Positions 1 to 5,848 of a stretch of DNA of 6,827 nucleotides are shown piece by piece; positions within the stretch are counted from its first letter, which is position 1, and each line of letters begins with the position of its first letter. The position numbers and the translations under genes were made by a program. Source of the DNA: an uncultured Emergencia sp. (GTDB lineage Bacteria; Bacillota; Clostridia; Peptostreptococcales; Anaerovoracaceae); the NCBI GenBank assembly GCA_902476665.1, contig CABSEO010000102.1:1-6827 (forward strand), read 5' to 3'. The notes below the pieces were generated by a model, which had not been told where the DNA came from, made no database searches, and saw nothing but the letters and a program-made list of their open reading frames with translations.

Positions 1-351
1 TACGTACCGGAGGACGGCGTGATTCTGCCAGAGACAAAGGTGAAGGTCAAAGATGGGGCCACTGTGTTCGACGTATTGAACAAGGTGTGCAGAGAAAAGG
101 AAATCCATGTGGAATCCAGTTATACGCCTGCATATGAGTCCTATTATGTCGAAGGCATCAACTATCTCTACGAGTTTGACGCGGGAGAACTAAGCGGCTG
201 GATGTTCTGCGTAAACGAAAAATATCCTAACTACGGATGTTCAGAATACACTCTCAAAGAAGGAGATCGGATTCAGTGGCTGTATACCTGTGATCTGGGA
301 AAGGATATCGGAGGCGACAAATCGGCTTCCGGAAAAGAGGAGATTGAATGA
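1..351 (+). CDS. DUF4430 (transcobalamin-like C-terminal) protein, 5'-truncated
   Basis: The reading frame is open from base 1 and ends at TGA 349-351, giving the last 116 residues of a longer protein. There is no start codon with a ribosome site here: the GTG at base 19 is an internal Val, and the domain already runs through it. Visible residues 7-105 form a DUF4430 domain. The N-terminal part is VILPETKVKVKDGATVFDVL (7-26), followed by VEGINYLYEFDAG, the core SGWMFCVNEKYPNYG (65-79), the turn LKEGDRIQW (85-93) and the closing strand YTCDLGKDIGG (95-105). The short tail is acidic and has no LPXTG or other sorting signal. This domain is related to the beta domain of vitamin B12 carrier proteins and in bacteria it usually ends exported or surface proteins; its ligand here is unknown. 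Cys 70, 80 and 97 sit close together in the core and could form a disulfide. The missing N-terminal part could hold Ig-like, propeller or terpenoid-cyclase-like repeats, but this cannot be seen. Confidence 0.88.
   Translation, partial: YVPEDGVILPETKVKVKDGATVFDVLNKVCREKEIHVESSYTPAYESYYVEGINYLYEFDAGELSGWMFCVNEKYPNYGCSEYTLKEGDRIQWLYTCDLGKDIGGDKSASGKEEIE
336..342 (+). promoter_or_regulatory. Ribosome binding site of the second DUF4430 gene
   Basis: AGAGGAG ends 5 bases before ATG 348. It lies inside the last codons of the upstream gene, and the start and stop codons overlap as ATGA. This fixes the start at 348 and suggests translational coupling. Confidence 0.8.
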
Positions 352-1835
352 GAAAAAACATTGTAAGAAATCTGTTGGTTCTACTGATTTTTCTTGCACT
401 GTCCGCGGCCTGTATCTTTGCTGCAGCCATTCATCAGCATACCCGACCGGCCGAAGCACTGAATGAAGAACTGCGGAATTTACAGCTTGAGACGGCAGAC
501 GCGGGCTCTATCAGCCTTACGCAGAGCGGAGAGAATGAAAACCTGTCCAACAAGATTACTCAGCAGCAGAGGCAGGAGCGGAAAGAAAAACAGAAAAAAC
601 AACAGGAATCTGAACAGAGCGGCCGAGAGCAGCAGGATGAACATTCGGATCAGCAAAACAGCAACGACGGGGGCAGTAGTGATCGGAACAATCAGAGTGA
701 CCAGAACGAAGAATTGCCAAATGACGGTCAGCAGAGCGAAAACGATCAGGGAGGAAGCGGAACCATATCCGAAGAATACGAAGATCTGCCGGAGGATGCT
801 TATGCGGAAACGACCATATCTGTAGACGATTTGGTGAAGGAGCTGGGTATATCTGATCCGGAACAGATTATTTACGCCAAAGCTGTCACAGGTGCAGGAG
901 AAGAATCACTGCTGAAACTGGTCAACGGCGTATATACGGCTCTGGTCAGTACTCAGGGCACCACCATTATTCAGGTAAAGTATACCGACGATAACGGGAA
1001 GGTGCAGATTTACAACAAAAAGGTTATCTACAAACGACCGGAGGGTTCTACTCCTGAGGCCAAGAGACCTGTCATCACCACATCTCTGACTAACGAGGCC
1101 ACCTATACCAACAGGACATTGAATTTTGACGTATGGGTGACCAATTACAGGGGGAAACCACTGGCCTATAACAATATAGAAGTAACTGTAAATGACGGGT
1201 TCGCTGATTACATAGGAGAGATGGACCGGCAGACCTATTCTGCTGATTTGAAGGTCGGCGCAAACATCATTAAGATTAAAGTCACAGACTCATATCAGTA
1301 TACAGTGACAAAGATATATACTGTTTATTATAAATCGGGAAAAGGATCCATTACTATTAGTCTGGAGGCGGGGACCGTGGGTCTTCCTTATCTGATTTCG
1401 CCGATGAAGATGGAAGTGGAGTCGGGCACTCCGTTGTCTGCCGTGGTGGATGAATTCTTGACGGCAAACGGTTTCAGCTACAGCAGCACGGGAACCATTG
1501 AGGAAGGCTTTTACCTGGCAAGAGTCTCCAAAGGAGGCCTTCTGACAAATCACAAGATTCCGCCTGAGCTGATTGCCAAGATTAAGGAAGATGGTTTGAT
1601 CTTCAATGAGAATAACTATGAGAACACAGACAGCCTTGGAGAGAAGGATTTCTGTCAGGACGCGGGTTGGATGTACTCTATCAATGGTGTTTATTCCACC
1701 TACGGTTTCAGTCAGGCCTACGTGCAGGATGGTGATGTGGTGAGAATACGTTTTACTTTGGCAGGCGGAAAAGATATCGGCGCAGGAGGCATGAGCGGCA
1801 GCGGAAATTTGACGGATTACGGGAAAGAATGGTAG
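348..1835 (+). CDS. Exported protein: Gln/Lys-rich spacer, Ig-like module, DUF4430 domain
   Basis: This 495-residue protein is complete. Residues 8-27 are a hydrophobic export signal or N-terminal anchor. A Cys at 22 follows LSAA, but the residue at -3 is Ser and hydrophobic sequence continues after the Cys, so a lipoprotein is doubtful. Residues about 56-150 are a hydrophilic, disordered-looking stretch rich in Gln, Glu, Asn, Ser and Asp. Residues about 156-230 form a small unassigned beta-rich region. Residues about 240-330 look like an Ig or cadherin-like beta sandwich, running from RPVITTSLTNEATYTNRTL to IKVTDSYQYTVTKIYTVYY. Residues about 334-480 are a DUF4430 domain, with ITISLEAGTVGLPYLI, then EEGFYLARV, the core AGWMYSINGVYSTYGFS (439-455), the turn VQDGDVVRIRFT and the end GGKDIGAGG. 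No LPXTG motif or C-terminal membrane segment is present. Role inferred: a surface-exposed ligand-binding protein held out by a spacer. The ligand is unknown; a corrinoid is conceivable from the domain relationship only. Confidence 0.87.
   Translation: MRKNIVRNLLVLLIFLALSAACIFAAAIHQHTRPAEALNEELRNLQLETADAGSISLTQSGENENLSNKITQQQRQERKEKQKKQQESEQSGREQQDEHSDQQNSNDGGSSDRNNQSDQNEELPNDGQQSENDQGGSGTISEEYEDLPEDAYAETTISVDDLVKELGISDPEQIIYAKAVTGAGEESLLKLVNGVYTALVSTQGTTIIQVKYTDDNGKVQIYNKKVIYKRPEGSTPEAKRPVITTSLTNEATYTNRTLNFDVWVTNYRGKPLAYNNIEVTVNDGFADYIGEMDRQTYSADLKVGANIIKIKVTDSYQYTVTKIYTVYYKSGKGSITISLEAGTVGLPYLISPMKMEVESGTPLSAVVDEFLTANGFSYSSTGTIEEGFYLARVSKGGLLTNHKIPPELIAKIKEDGLIFNENNYENTDSLGEKDFCQDAGWMYSINGVYSTYGFSQAYVQDGDVVRIRFTLAGGKDIGAGGMSGSGNLTDYGKEW
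558..755 (+). other. Low-complexity Gln/Lys/Glu then Asn/Asp/Ser spacer
   Basis: This stretch codes for residues 71-136 of the second DUF4430 protein. Residues 71-103 contain 12 Gln and 4 Lys, mixed with Glu and Arg. The rest shifts to Asn, Asp, Ser and Gly. At DNA level it is rich in CAG, CAA, GAA and AAA codons but has no exact tandem unit. There are no hydrophobic residues to build a fold, so it is probably a flexible spacer that crosses the cell wall. Length variation between strains would be expected. Confidence 0.75.
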
Positions 1836-1838
1836 GAG
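1834..1838 (+). promoter_or_regulatory. Ribosome binding site of the MoxR gene, overlapping the upstream stop
   Basis: AGGAG lies 4 bases before ATG 1843. Its first two bases are also the last two of the TAG stop codon (1833-1835) of the previous gene. A ribosome terminating there would cover the site, which fits coupled reinitiation. Confidence 0.75.
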
Positions 1839-1842
1839 CAGT

Positions 1843-2787
1843 ATGAATACACAGGTGAAACATATATTGGACGAAATAAAAAAGGTTATGATCGGAAAGG
1901 ACGACAAGATTGCACGGGTTCTGATGGCTCTGCTGGCGCAGGGACATATCCTCATCGGGGACGTGCCCGGCGTGGGCAAGACCACTCTGGCTCTGGCTTT
2001 CAGCAAGGCTATCGGTCTTGATTACAACAGAACCCAGTTCACTCCTGACATAGTGCCGTCGGACATCGTCGGCTTTTCTATGTATAACAAAGATACGGGA
2101 AAGTTCGAATATCGGCAGGGTGCAGTAATCTGCAACCTGTTTCTGGCAGATGAGATCAATCGTACTTCCAGCAAAACCCAGTCGGCACTGCTGGAGGTTA
2201 TGGAAGAAGGACAGACCACGGTAGACGGAGTAAGCCATAAACTGCCTCAGCCTTTCATGGTTATTGCCACTCAAAATCCTGCGGGTACGGCGGGAACCCA
2301 GCTTTTGCCCAGCGCCCAGCTGGATCGTTTTATGGTGAAGATGGAGATGGGCTATCCTGATTTCGAGGGACAGGTAGAAATTTTGCGGGATCGTCAGCTG
2401 GAAAATCCCATAGAACATATCAGAGAGGCAGCGAAGCGGAAGGATATTCTTTCTATGCAGCAGCAGGTGAAGGAGGTTCATGCCGCTGAGGAGATTCTGA
2501 CTTATATCACCCGCCTTGCTGTGGCCAGCAGGCAGCATACCATGGTGAGTCTGGGAATCAGTCCCAGAGGAGGTCTGGCTGTTTTACGGATGGCCAAGGC
2601 GAGAGCGTTTATGGAAGGCAGAGACTATGTGATTCCTCAGGACGTACAGGAAATCTTCGTCGATGTCTGTAGTCATCGTCTGGTGCTCAATTCGAAGGCA
2701 AAGATTTCTGATAAAAATGGAGCAGACGTGCTGAGGGAAGTTCTGGAAACTGTGCAAATTGAAGCCGATATGCAGGAGAAGAAATGA
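1843..2787 (+). CDS. MoxR-family AAA+ ATPase
   Basis: This 314-residue cytoplasmic ATPase has the usual MoxR length. Walker A is GDVPGVGKTT (39-48) with Lys46. Walker B is LFLADEIN (99-106) with Asp103 and Glu104, followed by the family signature RTSSKTQSALLEVMEE. Sensor 1 is in VIATQNP (140-146, Asn145). The Arg finger region is AQLDRF (158-163). Sensor 2 is in ISPRGG (239-244, Arg242). All residues for ATP binding and hydrolysis are present, so the protein should be active. The stretch GTQLLPSAQLDRF differs slightly from the common GTYPLPEAQLDRF. MoxR proteins are thought to act as chaperone-like remodelling ATPases that work with VWA or DUF58 partners. Here the gene overlaps a DUF58 gene by 4 bases, the typical pairing. 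The start at 1843 is supported by the AGGAG site and by the N-terminal VMIGKDD motif, which begins MoxR domains. Confidence 0.95.
   Translation: MNTQVKHILDEIKKVMIGKDDKIARVLMALLAQGHILIGDVPGVGKTTLALAFSKAIGLDYNRTQFTPDIVPSDIVGFSMYNKDTGKFEYRQGAVICNLFLADEINRTSSKTQSALLEVMEEGQTTVDGVSHKLPQPFMVIATQNPAGTAGTQLLPSAQLDRFMVKMEMGYPDFEGQVEILRDRQLENPIEHIREAAKRKDILSMQQQVKEVHAAEEILTYITRLAVASRQHTMVSLGISPRGGLAVLRMAKARAFMEGRDYVIPQDVQEIFVDVCSHRLVLNSKAKISDKNGADVLREVLETVQIEADMQEKK
2774..2778 (+). promoter_or_regulatory. Ribosome binding site of the DUF58 gene
   Basis: AGGAG lies 5 bases before ATG 2784, inside the last codons of the MoxR gene. The stop and start overlap as ATGA, so translation of the two partners is probably coupled and roughly balanced. 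Confidence 0.78.
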
Positions 2788-3806
2788 TTAAGAACAAGGT
2801 TTTATACGCCCTTTTCGCGACATCTCTGTTTATGGTATGGTTTTTCGGGGGAAACTCCTTCGCTGGAGGAATGCTGATGGTAACTGCAGCAATGTTGCCT
2901 CTGTCGGCGTTTGTTTCTTACAGTCAGCGCGATAAGATACATCTGTTCATGGAACTGGAGGGCTCCTTTGGAGAGGCGCATCTGGCAGAGGGAAGGCTTA
3001 TCGCCGGATATCAGGGTTTTCTGCCCTTTGTATTCTGCCGGGTGGAGCTGCACTGCGAAAATCTCCTGACTGGAGATAAACGGACATTGAGTTGTTTTCT
3101 CTGCTGCGGAAGGAATCGGCAGGAAACGGCGGTTTTCAGGCTGTCTTCCAGATACTGCGGCAAGGTGGAGATTTCTGTTTCGGACTTGCGACTTTGGGAC
3201 TGGATGGGGCTGTTTTCGGCAAAGACGCCGGTAAAATTGAGAGAGGCTGCACTGATGATTCCGGAAGCTGCCGACGTGGACTTTGACAGAGAGAGATTTC
3301 AGATCCTGGATCCGGAGGGCGTAAATTATTCTGACGAAAAAGCAGGGTTTGATCCTTCAGAGACCTTCGCCGTCAGAGAGTACCGGATGGGGGACAAGTT
3401 GAAAAGCATCCACTGGAAGCTGACAGGAAAACTGGACAGACTGATGGTCAGAGAACCGGGACTGCCGGTTAAAAATTCAACCCAGCTTTTGATGGAAACG
3501 GCTTTTCCCGATGAGAATGCGGAGGTACGCAAACAAAAAATAGACACAGTGTGCGGTTATACCGTATCTCTTTCCGAGAAGCTCATCGATAGCGGCTTTA
3601 CATACCAGATCGGCTGGATGGACTACAGAGAAAACTTTTTTCACAACTACGAAATTAACAGTGCGGAGGATTTAAGCAATATGCTGGGACTGCTTCTGGG
3701 GACGGCTGTTCACAGGGGAGAAAGTCGCGTAGCTGAAAAATTCTGCGAAGAGACGGGTAAAAACTATGTACCCGACCTGGTGATCATAGATGATAACAAA
3801 TACTGA
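2784..3806 (+). CDS. DUF58 membrane protein, partner of MoxR
   Basis: This 340-residue protein has two N-terminal membrane segments (about 5-22 and 27-47), forming a hairpin that should leave the rest on the cytoplasmic side, where MoxR is. Residues about 50-155 are beta-rich; they end with YCGKVEISVSDLRLWDWMGL (124-143), which matches the family pattern leading into a DxxGLF-type motif. The DUF58 signature is at 197-226: VREYRMGDKLKSIHWKLTG, then LMVREPG, containing the R-Y-GD-IHW residues that define the family. The C-terminal part ends VPDLVIIDDNKY, with a strand typical of a VWA-like fold. No enzymatic activity is known for DUF58; it is regarded as an adaptor or scaffold in MoxR systems. 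Residues 85-125 hold six Cys (85, 91, 104, 107, 108, 125), which is many. The gene overlaps MoxR upstream and the transglutaminase-like gene downstream, which is the standard cassette order. Confidence 0.92.
   Translation: MIKNKVLYALFATSLFMVWFFGGNSFAGGMLMVTAAMLPLSAFVSYSQRDKIHLFMELEGSFGEAHLAEGRLIAGYQGFLPFVFCRVELHCENLLTGDKRTLSCFLCCGRNRQETAVFRLSSRYCGKVEISVSDLRLWDWMGLFSAKTPVKLREAALMIPEAADVDFDRERFQILDPEGVNYSDEKAGFDPSETFAVREYRMGDKLKSIHWKLTGKLDRLMVREPGLPVKNSTQLLMETAFPDENAEVRKQKIDTVCGYTVSLSEKLIDSGFTYQIGWMDYRENFFHNYEINSAEDLSNMLGLLLGTAVHRGESRVAEKFCEETGKNYVPDLVIIDDNKY
3790..3806 (+). other. 17-base overlap between DUF58 and transglutaminase-like genes
   Basis: ATG 3790 starts the downstream gene inside the last codons of DUF58, whose TGA is 3804-3806. 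No good AGGAG-type site precedes this ATG, only a weak GGTGAT-like stretch (3780-3784 area). Translation therefore probably depends on ribosomes coming from DUF58. I found no in-frame ATG soon downstream with a better site; the ATG at 3845 is out of frame. The basic KRSR at residues 21-24 just before the first membrane segment supports a start upstream of it. Confidence 0.6.
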
Positions 3807-5847
3807 AAATCTGAAACTGACAATTGCATATCAAGAAGGTAACCATGGCAAAAGGAGCCGAGTATCTGTCATCAGTCTGGCATTGAGTCTGATCTTTTTC
3901 CTCGGAATATGGAGCAGCCTTCTGGGTGGCTGGTATCTGCCGAAAAACTTTGGGGCCTTTCTCAATCAGGTGCTGATCCATGTGACAGAGACATATCCGC
4001 TGGTTCACGACTATTTTTTCGATTCGGGAAAGACAAATCCGCTGTTTATGGCGTGTGTTCTCGCAGTTTTTTTTGTGGTGTGGGCTGCAGTCTTTGTCTC
4101 GATCAGGCATGGACTGTGGGCTGGGACTGTCTGTATGCTGTTGCTTTCCGGCAGCCTGTGGATCTTTCCGGGAGATTGTCCGTGGTATCTGCAATGCGGA
4201 TTTTATTTTTGCTTTTGCCTGTCCATGGCTCTGATGCTGTCCGCGGGGCGGGCAGATATGAAAAAACTGCTTTCTTTTCTTTTTTTTATCATGGTTCTTG
4301 CGGCAGGCGCGGGGTTGATCCTACAAAGCACGGGAGCAGACAGCCCGTGGGAAAAGCTGCGGCAGGAGGAAAAGGCGGTGACACCTCTGACGTGTGGAGA
4401 TTTCAGTAGTCTGAGTGAATTCGCATTGTCAGAGCAGACTGCCTTTTCCGTAACCATGGAGAACCCTCAGCCCTATTATTTGAAGGGTTATACAGGAGCA
4501 GTGTATACAGGAGCAGGATGGAAAGAACTCGATTCTGTAACCAAAAGCAGCTACAATGATTTGTTTTACACTCTCCATGAAAACAGCTTTTTCGGATATA
4601 GCCAGCTTTCTCTGGCTGCAGAGAAAGCCGGGTTGACGGAACCGCAGGATACAGCTGAACTTCGGGTAGAGTACGCAGGTACGGGAAGAACTTGTCTCTT
4701 GCTGCCTTATGAGACGGCTGGAGAGGTAAGCTTGCTGCGCAAGTTCATTGGTGATGATACCTTTGAAACGACAGACGGGGGAAAGACGAAAAGCTATATT
4801 CTGCAGGCATCTGAAAATCTGGTCAAGGAGCAGTATGTTCTAAAACAGAAACTGAAGGACGGAACCGACGATGAAGAGATAAAGACATACCTGATTCTGG
4901 AGAACAGCTACAGGGACTATGTTTTTGATAATTATATGCAGCTGAGTGATGAAGCCGAAACGGCTTTGCAGAAGGTTCTGGGCGATGGGAAAGAACTTTC
5001 CTGTAGCCGTGTGAAGGAAAAAATTCTGCGGCTTTTAAACCGCTATACTTATGATGAGGGGACAACCTATGATGCTTCAGAAGGAGATTTCCTCACGGTA
5101 TTTCTTCAGGAGAAAAGCGGATGGTCTGTGCATTACGCCACTGCCGCTGCATTGATGTTTCGATATTACGGTATCCCGGCCAGATATGTGGAAGGCTATC
5201 TCATCACTCCTGGGGATGCGAAGAAGATGAAAGAGGGAAGCGCTTATGACATCACTGAGGATCATGCGCACGCCTGGGCAGAGTACTACGAGGAGGGTGT
5301 CGGTTGGATCCCTTTTGAAACAGCAGGCCCTTATATTGGCGTCATGGAAAGCGGTAACGATATTATCTTCAGCGGCGATGGGGACGAGAAGAACAAAAAG
5401 CAGCAAAAAAAAGAAGAAAAGCAGGAGATGCAGGTTCTTCCTGAAACAGAGGTTCTGCAGCGTGCTCTGATGCTGGCGGCGGGTATCCTGATTTTTCTGC
5501 TGCTCCTTCTGGCAGGATTGTTTTTGTATCTGAAAAGCCGTTTTACCACAAGGAAAGGAACTCGAATCAGGGATGATCGGAAAGCGGTAATAATTATGGT
5601 CAGATATATTTTGAGGATCATGGAGAAAAAGGGATTGCCGCGGAAAAATCTGCCTGTGACAGAACGGAACGGCGATGTGGAAAAAACCTTCGGCACGGGA
5701 CTGGCAGAAGAATACGCAGCCGTGGCTAAGATTTATGAACAGGCCGTTTACAGCGGAAGACCGATTACTGCTGTACAGCGGACGCAGGTGAGCAAGCTTG
5801 TTCAGCATATCAGGAAAAAGGTGAAAAAAAAAGAAAGGAAGGATTGA
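3790..5847 (+). CDS. Membrane protein with transglutaminase-like domain, catalytic Cys replaced by Ser
   Basis: This 685-residue protein follows the TgpA-type plan. Five membrane segments (about 28-47, 85-105, 108-127, 133-151, 158-178) follow a basic N-terminus. A large outer domain spans about 180-555, then one more membrane segment (557-581) leads to a basic cytoplasmic tail. The count puts the large domain outside and both ends inside. YLKGYTGAVYTGAGW (230-244) is the family motif before the core. The transglutaminase core is about 405-515: FLQEKSGWSVHYATAAALMF (438-457), GIPARYVEGY (461-470), DHAHAWAEYY (491-500) with His494, and GWIPFETAGPY (505-515) with Glu510 at the acidic position. 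The nucleophile position, Cys in active members, is Ser446, and no Cys occurs between 406 and the end. A Lys/Glu/Gln-rich linker (533-548) precedes the last membrane segment. The tail (IMEKKGLPRKNLP, YEQAVYSG) resembles the DUF4129-like ends of such proteins. Function is uncertain: a substrate-binding pseudo-enzyme or a Ser variant acting on exported proteins. Confidence 0.92.
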   Translation: MITNTENLKLTIAYQEGNHGKRSRVSVISLALSLIFFLGIWSSLLGGWYLPKNFGAFLNQVLIHVTETYPLVHDYFFDSGKTNPLFMACVLAVFFVVWAAVFVSIRHGLWAGTVCMLLLSGSLWIFPGDCPWYLQCGFYFCFCLSMALMLSAGRADMKKLLSFLFFIMVLAAGAGLILQSTGADSPWEKLRQEEKAVTPLTCGDFSSLSEFALSEQTAFSVTMENPQPYYLKGYTGAVYTGAGWKELDSVTKSSYNDLFYTLHENSFFGYSQLSLAAEKAGLTEPQDTAELRVEYAGTGRTCLLLPYETAGEVSLLRKFIGDDTFETTDGGKTKSYILQASENLVKEQYVLKQKLKDGTDDEEIKTYLILENSYRDYVFDNYMQLSDEAETALQKVLGDGKELSCSRVKEKILRLLNRYTYDEGTTYDASEGDFLTVFLQEKSGWSVHYATAAALMFRYYGIPARYVEGYLITPGDAKKMKEGSAYDITEDHAHAWAEYYEEGVGWIPFETAGPYIGVMESGNDIIFSGDGDEKNKKQQKKEEKQEMQVLPETEVLQRALMLAAGILIFLLLLLAGLFLYLKSRFTTRKGTRIRDDRKAVIIMVRYILRIMEKKGLPRKNLPVTERNGDVEKTFGTGLAEEYAAVAKIYEQAVYSGRPITAVQRTQVSKLVQHIRKKVKKKERKD
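4489..4515 (+). repeat. Short direct repeat TATACAGGAGCA x2
   Basis: The 12-base unit occurs at 4489-4500 and again at 4504-4515, separated by GTG, so the period is 15 bases. It codes for YTGA-V-YTGA in the motif before the transglutaminase core. It stays in frame. The second copy matches the conserved YTG-GW motif, so the first may be a local duplication or simple coincidence. Confidence 0.6.
5836..5843 (+). promoter_or_regulatory. Ribosome binding site of the propeller gene
   Basis: AGGAAGGA ends 5 bases before ATG 5849 and lies inside the last codons of the transglutaminase-like gene (TGA 5845-5847). It fixes the start of a gene that has no stop codon within the window. Confidence 0.78.
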
Positions 5848-5848
5848 A

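Noticed and set aside
19..21. GTG at 19 as the start of the first gene
   Set aside because: The frame is open back to base 1, there is no suitable ribosome site placement within a recognised junction, and a 110-residue product would lack any export signal. The domain family is normally at the end of longer exported proteins.
414..416. Lipoprotein lipobox (LSAAC, TGT/TGC near codon 22) in the second DUF4430 protein
   Set aside because: The residue at -3 would be Ser, and hydrophobic residues (IFAAAI) continue after the Cys, so it looks like the middle of a membrane segment rather than a lipid attachment site.
463..825. Alternative-frame 120-codon reading frame over the spacer of the second DUF4430 gene
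   Set aside because: It is a by-product of low-complexity CAG/GAA-rich DNA, with an Arg/Lys-rich translation and no ribosome site tied to it.
3909..4409. 166-codon + strand open frame inside the transglutaminase-like gene
   Set aside because: It is out of frame with the membrane segments of the real gene, and its translation shows no recognisable fold.
5824..5832. Run of nine A followed by G near the end of the transglutaminase-like gene, as a programmed frameshift site
   Set aside because: A -1 shift would only add a few residues before TGA at 5850-5852. There is no downstream hairpin and no sign of a meaningful fused product. The run simply encodes a basic Lys tail. The A8 run at 5405-5412 likewise encodes a Lys-rich linker.
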